DNA of 64,000 nt from Stutzerimonas kunmingensis (GCF_900114065.1 NZ_FORS01000003.1:186001-250000); one strand, 5' to 3'; numbered from the stretch's first letter, positions 50,362 through 60,396 are shown. Numbers and translations: made by a program. The notes: a model not told the origin generated them from the sequence alone.

Positions 50362-53300
50362 AACTCGACCTGCTCGACTCGCCCTTCGACGGCCGCTCGC
50401 TGATCGAGGCTAGCGCCGGCACCGGCAAGACCTGGACGCTCACCGCGCTCTACGCCCGTCTGCTGGTGGAGCGGCAGCTGTCGGTGGGGCAGATTCTGGT
50501 GGTCACCTACACCACCGCGGCGACGGCTGAGCTACGCGAGCGCATCCGTGCAAGGCTGGCCGACTTGCTGGCCGTATACGACGGCACGCCGAGCGCCGAT
50601 GACTTCCTCAACCGCCTGCATGCGCGCTACCCGGACGAAGCCTCGCGACGCCGCCTGCTGTTGGCCGTGCACGGCTTCGACGAGGCGGCGATCTTCACCA
50701 TCCACGGCTTCTGCCAGCGCGCCCTGCAGGACGCGGCTTTCGAGGCCGGTGGCGATTTCGACAGCGAGCTGACCGCCGATGACCGCGAGATCATCGACGC
50801 GCTGCTGGCCGACGCCTGGCGCAGCGAATTGGCTGATGCTGATCCGGCTTGGGCGCGCTTTCTGGCGAAGAGCCGGATCACGCCGCTGTGGTTACGTCAG
50901 CGCTTGCGCAGTCACCTGGGCAAGCCCTATCTGCGGGTGGAGCCGCAGGGCGCGCCGGTCGCCGCTGATCTGCGCCCGGTAGAAGCCGCCTGGCAGCGAG
51001 CCGCTGATTTATGGAAAAGAGCGGGCAGCGCCTGGGTCGCCGAGCTGCTGGCCCATGGTGGACTCAGCCAGAGCACCCACAAAAGCATCAAATTTGCGCC
51101 CTGGCAGATGGATTTGGATGCCTATTTCGCCGATCCGGCCGTGATGTTCGACCTGCCCGAGGGCGCGGCCAAGTTCGGTGTCCGCGCGCTGACCAAAGCG
51201 TGCAAGAAGGGCCACGACGCGCCGGTCTGCGAGCTGGCCCATGCACTGGACGAGCTGGCCGATCAAGTGGCAGACGCATTGCCCGCCGGCAAGCAGCGGC
51301 TGATCGCCCTGCAGGTGGCGCTGCTGGAGCGGCTCAACCGTGAGCTGCCCGAGCGCAAGGCGGCGCAGCGGCTGTTGGCCTTCGATGACTTGCTCAATCG
51401 TCTGGATCAAGCGCTGCAAGGGCCGGTCGGCGAAGACCTGGCGGCCTCGCTGCGTGCCACCTATCCGCTGGCGTTGATCGACGAGTTCCAGGACACCGAC
51501 CCGATCCAGTACGCCATCTTCAACCGCATCTACGCCAGGGGGGGCGAGGCGTCGCTGTGTTTTGTGGGCGATCCCAAACAGGCGATCTACGCCTTCCGCG
51601 GCGCGGACCTTGCAACCTATATGACGGCCAAGCAGCAGGCCGATCGCGAGCCCTTCAACCTGCCGACCAATTACCGCTCGACGCCCGAGCTGATCGCCGT
51701 CTTGAACCAGCTGTTCGATCATCCACAGCCGTTCGCCCAACCTGATCTGCGCTATCCAGCAGTAGGCGCGGCCGACAAGCCGCGTGCGAGCTTGCGGCTG
51801 GTGGAGGAGGGCGAGGCGGCGCCGCTGTCGCTGGTCTGGCTTGGCGACGATCCGCTTGGCAAGGGCGAAGCTGCACAGCTGGCGGCGAGCGACACCGCAC
51901 GGCGTATCGCCCTGCAACTGGCAGGCGCTGCGGAGGGCCATGCTGGTTTCGAAAAGGACGGCGTGTTCACCCCTCTGAAAGGTGGCGACATTGCCGTGCT
52001 GGTCGCCAACCACCGGCAGGCCGGGATGATCGCCGATGAACTGGCCGCACGTGGTGTGCCCAGCGTGCGCCGAGGGCGCGACAGCGTCTGGCGCAGCGAG
52101 GAGGCCGGTGAGCTGGCCGCGGTGCTTGCCGCTTATGCCGAGCCCGGTCGTGAAGGCCTGCTGCGCTATGCGCTGGCCACGCGGCTGCTGGGCCGCAGCG
52201 CCGCCGATCTCGCCCGCTGCCAGGACGATCAGCAGCAGTGGGACGCCGAGCGCGAGGCCGCCGAGCGCTATCACCAGCTCTGGCAGCAGCAGGGTTTCAT
52301 GCGCGTGTTCCGTGCCTGGCTCGACGAGCAGGCGGTGGCCGAACGGCTGCTGGCGCGTGTCGATGGCGAACGTCGGCTGACCAACCTCCTGCACCTGGGT
52401 GAACTGTTGCAAGCCGAAAGCCTGCTGCGCCCGGGTCTTGAGCCGCTGCTCGCTTGGTTCAACCTGCAGCGCGGCAGCGAAGGCGCCGGCGAAGAAGCCC
52501 TGCTGCGCCTGGAAAGCGATGCCGAACGGGTGCAGATCGTCACCATTCACACCAGCAAGGGCCTGGAATATCCGCTGGTATTCTGCCCCTTCCTGTGGGA
52601 CGGCAAACTGCTCGGCAAGAACCGCGATAGCGCCCGTTGCCACGACGCCGATGGCCAGCCGCTGCTGGACCTGGGCAGCGGCGAGCTGGAGGACAACCTC
52701 GAACGTGCCCGGGAAGAAGTATTCGCCGAGCAGCTGCGCCTGGCCTATGTCGCCCTGACTCGCGCGCGCGACCGGCTCTGGTTGCACTGGGGGCCTGTCA
52801 ATCTCTGCAAACCCAAAAAGGATGGCAGCCTAGCGGACGAAGGTCTGCACAGCAGCGCCCTGGCTTGGCTGCTACACGGCCGCGAACTGCCTGGCGAGCA
52901 ACCGTTGAGTGAACTGGGCAATCATCTGGCCGATCTCAACGGCCGCAGCCTTCGCCTGGCCATCGAACGACTGGTGCAGGGGAGCGACGGCCATATGGCC
53001 TGCCTGCCGCTGGAGTCGCGCGAAGCCAGTGCCCAGGGTCCCGGCCGCGCCGTGCCGCCTCAGCAGCTGTCGCAGCTCAATCGCAGCCTGCACAGCGCCT
53101 GGCGCATCGGCAGCTTCTCCGGTCTTGCGGCCGGCATGCACATGGAAGCGCCCGACCGCGACGCCCTGGCCATGCCCGATGCCGGGGAGCCGGGCAGCGG
53201 CTTTTTTGCCTTTCCCCGTGGCGCGCGCGCCGGAACCTGCCTGCACGCGATTCTCGAAGACTGGGCGCGAGGCAAAGGCGAGCTGGAGGCGCTGGTCGAA

Positions 53301-53906
53301 CCCGCTTTGCAGGCCTACGGTCTGCCGCTGGAGTGGAAGGAAATCGCCATCAGCCATCTGCAAAAGGTGCTCGACACCGATATGGATGGCGCCGGCCTGA
53401 CGCTTGCGGCGTTGCAGTCTGGCAGACGGCTGCCGGAGCTGGGCTTTACCTTTCCGGTGCAGAACCTGGATGTGGCGCGGCTGCGCAGCCTGCTGGTCGA
53501 TCCGGCCAACGGCCTTGCTGAACCGCTGCGCGAAGCGGCGGCACGGTTGGAGTTCGACAGCCTCAAGGGCTTTCTCAAGGGCTTTATCGACCTGACCTTC
53601 GAGCACCACGGCCGCTGGTATATCGCCGACTACAAATCCAACTGGCTTGGGCCGGATGCCAGCTACTACGGCGGCGAACGGCTGCTGCAGGCGCTGGCAG
53701 GCGAGCATTACTACCTGCAATACCTGATCTATCTGGTGGCGCTGCGCCGCTTCCTGCGCCAGCGGCTGGCGGATTTTCAAGACGAGCAGCTCGGCGGCGC
53801 CTTCTACCTGTTCCTGCGCGGCATGCCGGATGCCGGGGTGTATTTCGCGAGGCCGGATGATGTCTTGCTCGATGCGTTGGATCGGTTGTTCGAGGAGGGC
53901 AAATGA
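50358..53906 (+). CDS. recB: Exodeoxyribonuclease V beta subunit RecB
   Basis: 3'-5' helicase and nuclease subunit, 1182 residues. Walker A is ASAGTGKTWTL (residues 18-28), Walker B region is LIDEFQDTDPIQYAIF, UvrD-type motif VTIHTSKGLEYPLVF lies near 725, and the nuclease site is GRWYIADYKSNWLG with the catalytic Asp-Tyr-Lys near 1091-1093, followed by EHYYLQYLIYLVALRRFLRQRL. All key residues are present. ATGA overlap with recC. The recB stop is followed by a repeat element before recD. Confidence 0.96.
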   Translation: MKLDLLDSPFDGRSLIEASAGTGKTWTLTALYARLLVERQLSVGQILVVTYTTAATAELRERIRARLADLLAVYDGTPSADDFLNRLHARYPDEASRRRLLLAVHGFDEAAIFTIHGFCQRALQDAAFEAGGDFDSELTADDREIIDALLADAWRSELADADPAWARFLAKSRITPLWLRQRLRSHLGKPYLRVEPQGAPVAADLRPVEAAWQRAADLWKRAGSAWVAELLAHGGLSQSTHKSIKFAPWQMDLDAYFADPAVMFDLPEGAAKFGVRALTKACKKGHDAPVCELAHALDELADQVADALPAGKQRLIALQVALLERLNRELPERKAAQRLLAFDDLLNRLDQALQGPVGEDLAASLRATYPLALIDEFQDTDPIQYAIFNRIYARGGEASLCFVGDPKQAIYAFRGADLATYMTAKQQADREPFNLPTNYRSTPELIAVLNQLFDHPQPFAQPDLRYPAVGAADKPRASLRLVEEGEAAPLSLVWLGDDPLGKGEAAQLAASDTARRIALQLAGAAEGHAGFEKDGVFTPLKGGDIAVLVANHRQAGMIADELAARGVPSVRRGRDSVWRSEEAGELAAVLAAYAEPGREGLLRYALATRLLGRSAADLARCQDDQQQWDAEREAAERYHQLWQQQGFMRVFRAWLDEQAVAERLLARVDGERRLTNLLHLGELLQAESLLRPGLEPLLAWFNLQRGSEGAGEEALLRLESDAERVQIVTIHTSKGLEYPLVFCPFLWDGKLLGKNRDSARCHDADGQPLLDLGSGELEDNLERAREEVFAEQLRLAYVALTRARDRLWLHWGPVNLCKPKKDGSLADEGLHSSALAWLLHGRELPGEQPLSELGNHLADLNGRSLRLAIERLVQGSDGHMACLPLESREASAQGPGRAVPPQQLSQLNRSLHSAWRIGSFSGLAAGMHMEAPDRDALAMPDAGEPGSGFFAFPRGARAGTCLHAILEDWARGKGELEALVEPALQAYGLPLEWKEIAISHLQKVLDTDMDGAGLTLAALQSGRRLPELGFTFPVQNLDVARLRSLLVDPANGLAEPLREAAARLEFDSLKGFLKGFIDLTFEHHGRWYIADYKSNWLGPDASYYGGERLLQALAGEHYYLQYLIYLVALRRFLRQRLADFQDEQLGGAFYLFLRGMPDAGVYFARPDDVLLDALDRLFEEGK

Positions 53907-53950
53907 TGCGCCTCATATTCGCAGGAGTCCTATCTCGCGAAGGGCAATCG

Positions 53951-54017
53951 CCCGCTTGTGTAGGAGCCAGCTTGCTGGCGATCCGCGGTGCCGGAACGAG
54001 TACTGCCAGCAAGCGGG
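53951..54017. repeat. REP/BIME-like element between recB and recD
   Basis: CCCGCTTG (53951-53958) and CAAGCGGG (54010-54017) are outer inverted repeats. Inside, GCTTGCTGGC (53970-53979) is complementary to GCCAGCAAGC (54005-54014), and GTAGGAGCCAGCTTGCTGGCG reads like the Pseudomonas REP core (TGTAGGAGC-agCTTGCTgGCGA type). So two oppositely oriented REP-like units form a bipartite element. It fills most of the 136-base recB-recD gap. Confidence 0.7.
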
Positions 54018-54042
54018 TTTCTGCTGGATCGAGGTCGCCACG

Positions 54043-55893
54043 ATGACGAATCTATTCGAGCTTCCGTTAGGCCCACTGGAGCGCGCCTTCATCGCCAGTC
54101 TGCAGCGCCTCGAGCCGGATACCCCCGAAACGGTGCTGCTCGCTGCGGCGCTCTGCTGTGAAGCCCTGGCGTCCGGAGACGTCTGCCTTCCGCTCCAACG
54201 CTTCGCTGGCAAGCGCCCCTGGCCAGAGGTCGACCTCAGCCTGCCGCCGCTCGCAACCTGGCGCGCACAACTGGAGGCCTCGCCTCTGATCGGCACATCT
54301 GATGATTACGCGCCGCTGATCCTCGTTGGCGACAGGCTCTATCTGGCCCGGTACCAGGCCTACGAGGAGCAACTGGCCGAACAGCTGCTGACTCGCGCAG
54401 CGGACGCACCGGATGTCGATGAAGCGCAGCTGAGCGAAAGCCTGGCGCGGTTGTTCGCCTTCAATCAGCAAAGCCCCGATTGGCAGCGCCTCGCCGCGGC
54501 TCAGGCGGTACGCCGTCGCTTGGCAGTAATCTCCGGCGGCCCCGGCACCGGCAAGACCACCACCGTGGTACGCCTGCTGGCGGCGTTGCTCGAGCAGCCT
54601 GGCGGCGAACGCCTGGCCATCGGCCTCGCGGCACCTACCGGCAAGGCTGCTGCGCGCATGGCCGAAGCGATCCGCAACGCCAAGGCCGATCTGCCGGTCA
54701 GTGATGCCGTCAAGGACGCTCTGCCGGACGAGGCGCGCACACTGCACCGCCTGCTCGGCAGCCGCGGCGATAGCCCGAAGGTGCGCCATGACGCGGCCAA
54801 TCCGCTGGCACTGGACGTACTGGTCGTGGACGAAGCGTCGATGGTCGATCTGGCACTGATGGCCAAGCTGGTTGCAGCGCTACCGCCCAAGGCGCGCTTG
54901 ATCCTGCTCGGCGACAAGGATCAGCTGGCCGCCGTGGAAGCCGGTGCGGTGTTCGCCGAGCTTTGTGAGGGTCGCGGTTTCGATAGTCAGGCCGCGACCG
55001 ATCTGCAACGCATTACCGGGCAGGCCGTACCGGTCGAGACGCCGCGCTCGCGCCTCGGCGATGCGGTGGTGCTGCTCACCCACAGCCACCGCTTCGCCGG
55101 CGACAGCGGCATCGGCGAGCTGGCGCGGCGGATCAACGCTGGCGATGCGAAAGGCACCGTCGCGCTGCTGCAGGAAGGTCGTGCGGATCTCGCCTGGAAC
55201 GCGGCGCCCAGCCCGACCGCCTTGATCGAGCGGCTGGAGCAGGGTTACGGCGGCTACCTGCAGGCCGCGCGGCAGGGCGATCCAGGCGCGGCGTTCGAGG
55301 CCTTCAACGGTTTCCGGGCGCTGACTGCCCAGCGCGAAGGCGCCTTTGGCGTCACTGGCATCAACGAGGCGCTGGAAGCGCGCTTCAAGCGTCGCCTCGG
55401 TGTGCCCGCCCGCGAACGCTGGTACCCCGGCCGCGCGGTGATGGTCCGGCAGAACGACTACGCCCTGGGCCTGTTCAACGGCGATATCGGCTTGTGTCTG
55501 AAAACCGAGCAGGGCCTGCGGGTGTTCTTCGAGGGCGACGAGGGCTATCGCGGCTTTGCCCCGGCACGGTTGCCGAGTCATGACAGCGCCTTCGCCATGA
55601 CCGTGCACAAGAGCCAGGGCTCAGAGTTCACCGAGGTGCTGCTGGCGTTGCCGGAACAGCCCAGCCCGCTGCTGACGCGCTCGCTGTTCTACACGGGCAT
55701 CACCCGCGCCAAGCGCAAGGTGGAGATCTGGGCGCTGCCGGCGCGGCTGGCCGAAGCGGTCAATACACGCGCCGAGCGCGCCGCAGGATTGGCCGAACGG
55801 TTGGCCCTCCCCAGCGCTCAGACCAGAGCCACAGAGGAAGTGCCGGCGGCCAAGCCAGATGAGCCAAAAAGCGATCAGCTCAGCCTGTTCTAA
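54043..55893 (+). CDS. recD: Exodeoxyribonuclease V alpha subunit RecD
   Basis: 5'-3' superfamily 1B helicase, 616 residues. Walker A GGPGTGKTTT near 165-174, Walker B VDEASMVDLALMAKLV near 265-280, GDKDQLAAVEAGAVF, and the C-terminal TVHKSQGSEF and YTGITRAKRKVEIW motifs. ATG 54043 (MTNLFELPLG) gives the usual RecD N terminus; the longer open frame runs through the repeat element and is not believed. Unlike recC-recB, recD is separated from recB by 136 bases containing the BIME. Confidence 0.95.
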   Translation: MTNLFELPLGPLERAFIASLQRLEPDTPETVLLAAALCCEALASGDVCLPLQRFAGKRPWPEVDLSLPPLATWRAQLEASPLIGTSDDYAPLILVGDRLYLARYQAYEEQLAEQLLTRAADAPDVDEAQLSESLARLFAFNQQSPDWQRLAAAQAVRRRLAVISGGPGTGKTTTVVRLLAALLEQPGGERLAIGLAAPTGKAAARMAEAIRNAKADLPVSDAVKDALPDEARTLHRLLGSRGDSPKVRHDAANPLALDVLVVDEASMVDLALMAKLVAALPPKARLILLGDKDQLAAVEAGAVFAELCEGRGFDSQAATDLQRITGQAVPVETPRSRLGDAVVLLTHSHRFAGDSGIGELARRINAGDAKGTVALLQEGRADLAWNAAPSPTALIERLEQGYGGYLQAARQGDPGAAFEAFNGFRALTAQREGAFGVTGINEALEARFKRRLGVPARERWYPGRAVMVRQNDYALGLFNGDIGLCLKTEQGLRVFFEGDEGYRGFAPARLPSHDSAFAMTVHKSQGSEFTEVLLALPEQPSPLLTRSLFYTGITRAKRKVEIWALPARLAEAVNTRAERAAGLAERLALPSAQTRATEEVPAAKPDEPKSDQLSLF

Positions 55894-56023
55894 ACCGTGC
55901 GCGCCTGCTCGAAGCCGGCATGATCGCTGCTCATCGCCGCCTGTTTCGTGAAGCGGTTGTGCGTATGGCGCTCGGAATTCTGTTCCGATGCGCTTTCGCC
56001 AAAAGCCGACATCGGGACTTGCG

Positions 56024-56467
56024 ATGAGAACCTTCTTTCTTCTGCTATGGGGCGCGCTCAGCCTGTTCATCAGCACCGCGGCGCTGCGTGAACTCTGGCT
56101 CGCGCCGTCCGTGGCCAGCGGTTTCGCCCTGCTGCTGGTGGTCTATTACATCGTCTGCTTCTTCCAGCTGATTCGTGCTGCTTACCTGCCATGGGGGCTG
56201 CTGGGTGCGTACCGGCGCAGCGGCTACTGGCTGTGCCTGATCCTGCTGCCGCTGACGCTAATTCCGCTGTACGCCGCCTACCAGATCTGGGAGCAGGGCG
56301 GTTACGTTGCAGTCGAAGCCTCGTTGCACACCGAATGGCTGCACCTGCTGCTCGGTTGGCTGCAGGACGCCCTCGGTTATCTCGGCCCGCTGCTGGTGCT
56401 CGGCGCGCTGGGTGTCGGCATGGCGCTGATGCTGCTGCGTCTGCTACGCGGGCAGGTCGCGCGCTGA
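56024..56467 (+). CDS. Small integral membrane protein, unknown
   Basis: A 147-residue protein with about four hydrophobic helices: a signal-like first helix MRTFFLLLWGALSLFISTAAL, a second (GFALLLVVYYIVCFFQLI), a third (LCLILLPLTLIPLYAAY) and a fourth (LGPLLVLGALGVGMALMLL) near the C terminus. ATG 56024 is chosen because it begins the first helix; the frame extends to 55988. It follows recD by 130 bases and its stop abuts the stop of the convergent AEC carrier. No family recognised. Confidence 0.7.
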   Translation: MRTFFLLLWGALSLFISTAALRELWLAPSVASGFALLLVVYYIVCFFQLIRAAYLPWGLLGAYRRSGYWLCLILLPLTLIPLYAAYQIWEQGGYVAVEASLHTEWLHLLLGWLQDALGYLGPLLVLGALGVGMALMLLRLLRGQVAR

Positions 56468-57376
56468 TCAGCCGTTGAGCAGCGTCAGCACCAGCGGCAG
56501 GCTGGCCGCCGCGAGCAGGGTCTGCAAGGTGATGATGCCCGCCATCAGATGGCTGTCGCCGCCGAGCTGGCGGGTGAGCACGTAGGCAGTGGGGGCGGTG
56601 GGCAGGGCGAAGAACAGCACCAGGATCGTGGTTTCCATATCGGGCAGGCCGAGCACCACCGCCACGCCGTAGGCCAGTAGCGGCACGGCCAGCAGGCGCA
56701 CCGCGCTGTTCCAGCCCAGCGCCGGGATTTCCCCGCCCAGCTCCTGGGGTTTGAGCGCCGCGCCGACGCAGAGCAGGCCCAACGGCAGGCTGGCGGCGGC
56801 GAGCAGACTCAGTAGGCGGTCGGTGCCGCCGGGCAGACCCAGGCCCGACAGATTGACCAGCGCGCCAGCGACACAGGCGAGAATTAGCGGGTTCTTTGCG
56901 ATGGGCAGCAGCAGACCGCGCACGCTGACGCCGCGCTCGGCGGTCAGCGCCCACACCGACATCACGTTCACCGTCGGCACCATCAGCGCCAGCATCAGCG
57001 CAGCCAACGCCAGACCTTCCTTGCCGAACAGGCTGCCCACCGCGGCCAGGCCGAGGTAGGTGTTGAAGCGCAGCACGCCCTGGGTGATGGCGCCGAAGCG
57101 GCCGGCAGACCAGCCGCGCAACCGCTTGGCGATCAGCAGCCCTATCCAGGCCAGGCCCAGGCCGAGCATCACGGCACCGGCCAGGCGCGGCAGTGCTGGG
57201 TTATCCAGCGGCGCTGTGGCCAGGCTGCTGAACAGCAGGGCGGGAAATAGGATGAAGTAGTTGATGCGCTCGGCGCCGGGCCAGAATTCGGCACTGGGAA
57301 AGGCGCGCAGGCGCAGGAAATAGCCGGCGACGATAAGGGCGAACAGGGGCCAGAGGGCGAGTAGCAGGGCGGTCAC
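56468..57376 (-). CDS. AEC family transporter (auxin efflux carrier type)
   Basis: Polytopic inner-membrane carrier with about ten helices. The typical start is TALLLALWPLFALIVAGYFLRLRAF; I place it at GTG 57376, giving 302 residues, because the upstream in-frame ATGs at 57433 and 57421 add a non-hydrophobic stretch unusual in the family. RFNTYLGLAAVGSLFGKEGL and ALPTAPTAYVLTRQLGGDSHLMAGIIT (family motif around Pro-Thr-Ala) support the assignment. Substrate unknown; bacterial members export malate, malonate or related acids. Confidence 0.82.
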   Translation of the reverse strand: MTALLLALWPLFALIVAGYFLRLRAFPSAEFWPGAERINYFILFPALLFSSLATAPLDNPALPRLAGAVMLGLGLAWIGLLIAKRLRGWSAGRFGAITQGVLRFNTYLGLAAVGSLFGKEGLALAALMLALMVPTVNVMSVWALTAERGVSVRGLLLPIAKNPLILACVAGALVNLSGLGLPGGTDRLLSLLAAASLPLGLLCVGAALKPQELGGEIPALGWNSAVRLLAVPLLAYGVAVVLGLPDMETTILVLFFALPTAPTAYVLTRQLGGDSHLMAGIITLQTLLAAASLPLVLTLLNG

Positions 57377-57541
57377 GGATACATCCAACAGTGCATGTAG
57401 CGCGATCTTCGATGCTGCCATCCTCCAGTGCAACCCTCATCTTCGAGCTGGCGTGGCGGCAGCGGTGCTACGTCGGTCGGACGGTTGTCTGTTGCGTGGT
57501 GGCTTGGTGATATCATCGCGCATCGAACCTGCGAGCTTCCG

Positions 57542-58756
57542 ATGCGCCACATACCCCCCCAGGCCTCTACCGAGGACTTCCGCGATACGCCTTATGGCCG
57601 GCAGTTGCATGGCGGGTTCCGTCTGCTGCGCTTCGCGCCGGAGCTGGAGAGGGAGTTTCGGCGCTATCTGGATCGTCATGCGCGACTATCGCAACGCCTC
57701 GCCGCCCTGCTGTTGATCTTCGCGGTCGGTGGATATCTGTATTGCGAACACCGGTTGTTCGATCTTGCCGATACCGGCTGGCTGACAACGCTGACGCTGT
57801 TGCGCCTCCTGCAGATTCTGCCGGGCGTCGTCGTGCTGGTGCTGACCTTCTACAGCCGCAGGTTTCGCGCGCAGGCCAACCGCATATTTCCGGTGCTGCT
57901 GGTGATGGTCGGCATGCTGGCCGCGCTGATCGACATCCGCTTCGAAACGCTCGATGCGGAGCTGAATTTCCGTTATGGCGCCGGGCTGCTGATCGTCGCG
58001 TCGTTCTTCTTTCTCGGCGTGACGTTCTGGTGGGCGCTGCTGTGCGCGGTGCTGATCGTGCTGGCCGATGTGTGCATGGCTAGCCTGATCCTGTCGGCCG
58101 AGCAGATGCCGGAACACTGGATCGCCGTCAGCTACTACCTGCTGTTGCTGATCATCGGCGCGATCAGTCGCTATGTTCATGAGTACTCGCAGCGCGACCA
58201 GTTCCTCACCCGCCAACTGCTGGGCTGGGTCGCCGAGCACGACGCGCTCAGCGGTCTGGCCAACCGGCGCAGTCATGATCGCGCGCTGCCCCAGCGGATC
58301 GCCCAGGCCCGCCGAGACCGGCGCCCGCTGAGCCTTCTGCTGCTCGATCTGGATGATTTCAAGGCCTATAACGACACCTTCGGCCATCCGGCCGGCGATG
58401 CACTGATCCGCGCCTTCGGCGAGCTGCTCGCCGGCTTCGCGCGGCGCCCGCTGGACGAGGCGGCACGGGTTGGCGGTGAGGAGTTCGCACTGCTGCTGTA
58501 CAACTGCGACAACGCCGCTGCACAGCGCATTGCCCGTCAGGTGATCAACGCGCTGACCGCGCTGGATATCAGGCATCCGCATGATCCGGCGGCGCGGGTG
58601 GGTGTCAGTATCGGGATCGCCACGTTGCAGGACGGCCAGCAGGCCGAGCAGCTCTATCACTGCGCCGATACCGCGCTGTATCAGGCCAAGAGTGGTGGCA
58701 AGAATCGCTTTGCCGTCGCGGCCGGGCTACTGCGACCCGAGCCACAGCCTCACTAG
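57542..58756 (+). CDS. Membrane diguanylate cyclase
   Basis: A 404-residue c-di-GMP synthase with about six N-terminal membrane helices (about 45-230) and no recognised sensor domain, then a GGDEF domain (about 245-395) with EHDALSGLANRRSHD, ARVGGEEF and RPLD five residues before GGEEF as I-site. ATG 57542 (MRHIPPQAST) is chosen as the first codon of a sensible cytosolic N terminus; the frame is open further upstream to 57428. It diverges from the AEC carrier gene and ends 8 bases before the convergent thioesterase gene. Confidence 0.88.
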   Translation: MRHIPPQASTEDFRDTPYGRQLHGGFRLLRFAPELEREFRRYLDRHARLSQRLAALLLIFAVGGYLYCEHRLFDLADTGWLTTLTLLRLLQILPGVVVLVLTFYSRRFRAQANRIFPVLLVMVGMLAALIDIRFETLDAELNFRYGAGLLIVASFFFLGVTFWWALLCAVLIVLADVCMASLILSAEQMPEHWIAVSYYLLLLIIGAISRYVHEYSQRDQFLTRQLLGWVAEHDALSGLANRRSHDRALPQRIAQARRDRRPLSLLLLDLDDFKAYNDTFGHPAGDALIRAFGELLAGFARRPLDEAARVGGEEFALLLYNCDNAAAQRIARQVINALTALDIRHPHDPAARVGVSIGIATLQDGQQAEQLYHCADTALYQAKSGGKNRFAVAAGLLRPEPQPH

Positions 58757-58764
58757 CGGATGGC

Positions 58765-59166
58765 TTAGCGGCGCGGCGGCACCGAGCGGGTGCGGCCGCT
58801 GCCGTCGATGGCGACGAATACGAAGACGGCTTCGGTGACCTTGCGCCACTCGCTGGACAGCGGATCGTCGCTCCAGACTTCCACCAGCATGCGGATCGAG
58901 CTGCGCCCGACCTCCAGCGTCTGGGTATAGAAGGACAGCTGCGCGCCAACCGCTACCGGAACCATGAACGCCATGCGATCGATGGAGACCGTGGCGACAC
59001 GGCCGGCGGCCACGCGGCTTGCCATCGCGGTGCCGGCCAGATCCATCTGCGACACCAGCCAACCGCCATAGATATCGCCAAAACCATTGGTTTCCCGCGG
59101 CAATGCGGTGAGCTGCAGGGCCAGGTCGCCCTGCGGGATCGGATCTTCCTGTTCGTATTCTTTCAT
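58765..59166 (-). CDS. Acyl-CoA thioesterase, YciA/BFIT hotdog family
   Basis: A 133-residue cytosolic hotdog-fold enzyme hydrolysing acyl-CoA. ALPRETNGFGDIYGGWLVSQMDLAG carries the family's catalytic Asp/Asn region, and VATVSIDRMAFMVPVAVGAQLSFY and SSIRMLVEVWSDD follow. I chose ATG 59166 (MKEYEQEDP); the frame continues upstream to 59220 with a basic, unlikely N terminus. It stands alone between a diguanylate cyclase and pstS. Confidence 0.88.
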   Translation of the reverse strand: MKEYEQEDPIPQGDLALQLTALPRETNGFGDIYGGWLVSQMDLAGTAMASRVAAGRVATVSIDRMAFMVPVAVGAQLSFYTQTLEVGRSSIRMLVEVWSDDPLSSEWRKVTEAVFVFVAIDGSGRTRSVPPRR

Positions 59167-59296
59167 TCGGTCGGACTCGCGGCGCGTTGTTGTTCTGGCG
59201 CGAAATGCCCGCTCTGGCACGGGCGACGGCGCGAGTATAGCGGCTGTGTTGCGCTACAGCGACCGAACCAGGTCAACGGTGCGCTTGGTAATCAGA

Positions 59297-59341
59297 TTGT
59301 CACACTTGCTTCATAGAGTGTTCACACGGCCTGCAGATACT
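59297..59341 (+). promoter_or_regulatory. Pho box and -10 of pstS
   Basis: Three 7-base half-sites with an 11-base period: TTGTCAC (59297), GCTTCAT (59308), TGTTCAC (59319). The -10 GATACT (59336-59341) lies ten bases after the last half-site, the spacing expected for PhoB-activated promoters. Confidence 0.75.
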
Positions 59342-59388
59342 GGCCCCCGTTCCAACACACTCGAGCACACACCTGCTAGGAGCAAGGT

Positions 59389-60357
59389 ATGAAACTGAAT
59401 CGTTTGATGGCGGCCCTGACCTTTGTAGCCGCTGGCGTTGGCGCCGCGAGCGCGGTCGCTGCTGTGGACCCGGCGCTGCCGAGCTACCAGAAGACTTCCG
59501 GTGTTTCCGGCAACCTGTCCAGTGTCGGTTCGGACTCCCTGGCCAACCTGATGACCCTGTGGGCTGAGGAATTCAAGCGCAGCTATCCGAACGTCAACAT
59601 CCAGATTCAGGCTGCCGGCTCCTCCACCGCGCCGCCCGCTCTGACCGAAGGCACCTCCAACATGGGCCCGATGAGCCGCCCGATGAAGGACAACGAGATC
59701 CAGGCCTTCGAAGAGAAGTATGGCTACAAGCCGACCGAAGTGCCGGTGGCCATCGACGCCCTGGCGGTGTTCGTGCACAAGGACAACCCGATCAAGTCGC
59801 TGGACATCGAGCAGGTCGACGCGATCTTCTCCAGCACCCGCCTGTGCGGTGGCGAGAAGGACATCAAAACCTGGGGAGACGTTGGTCTGACGGGCGAGTG
59901 GGGCGGCAAGCCGATTCAGCTGTTCGGCCGTAACTCGGTATCCGGCACCTACGGTTACTTCAAGGAAGAAGCCCTGTGCAAGGGTGACTTCAAGTCCAAC
60001 GTCAACGAGCAGCCGGGTTCCGCCTCGGTGGTGCAGTCGATCTCCAGCACCCTGAACGCCATCGGTTACTCGGGCATCGGCTACAAGACCTCCAGCGTCC
60101 GTGCCGTGCCGCTGTCCAAGGGTGGCGAGGCTTTCGAGGCCAACGAAGAGAACGCTTTGGCTGGCAAGTTCCCGCTGGCGCGCTTCTTCTACGTCTACGT
60201 CAACAAGGCGCCGAACAAGCCGCTGAGCCCGATCGATGCCGAGTTCCTCAAGCTGGTGCTTTCCAAGCAGGGCCAGGAAGTCGTGGTCAAGGATGGCTAC
60301 ATCCCGCTGCCGAAGAAAGTCGTCGACAAGACGCTGAAGGACCTGGGCCTCAACTGA
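59389..60357 (+). CDS. pstS: Phosphate ABC transporter binding protein PstS
   Basis: Periplasmic phosphate-binding protein, 322 residues. Signal peptide ends AVAAV, then [23 protein letters not shown]. Ligand contacts of PstS are recognisable in [22 protein letters not shown] and [15 protein letters not shown] strong AGGAG precedes ATG 59389. It is of the long Pseudomonas PstS type with an N-terminal LSSVGSD phosphate loop. Controlled by the Pho box upstream and followed by a hairpin and further Pho boxes before pstC. Confidence 0.96.
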   Translation: MKLNRLMAALTFVAAGVGAASAVAAVDPALPSYQKTSGVSGNLSSVGSDSLANLMTLWAEEFKRSYPNVNIQIQAAGSSTAPPALTEGTSNMGPMSRPMKDNEIQAFEEKYGYKPTEVPVAIDALAVFVHKDNPIKSLDIEQVDAIFSSTRLCGGEKDIKTWGDVGLTGEWGGKPIQLFGRNSVSGTYGYFKEEALCKGDFKSNVNEQPGSASVVQSISSTLNAIGYSGIGYKTSSVRAVPLSKGGEAFEANEENALAGKFPLARFFYVYVNKAPNKPLSPIDAEFLKLVLSKQGQEVVVKDGYIPLPKKVVDKTLKDLGLN

Positions 60358-60396
60358 GACCAGGCCTGGCTCGTGGCGCAAGCTACGAGCTGAGCC

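Noticed and set aside
53830-54042. N-terminal extension of recD through the repeat element
   Set aside because: It would overlap recB, encode an Arg/Cys-rich low-quality stretch and run through the REP-like DNA; ATG 54043 gives the normal RecD start.
56024-57433. Longer start of the AEC carrier at 57433
   Set aside because: The extra residues are not membrane-like and family members begin at the first helix; GTG 57376 preferred, though not proven.
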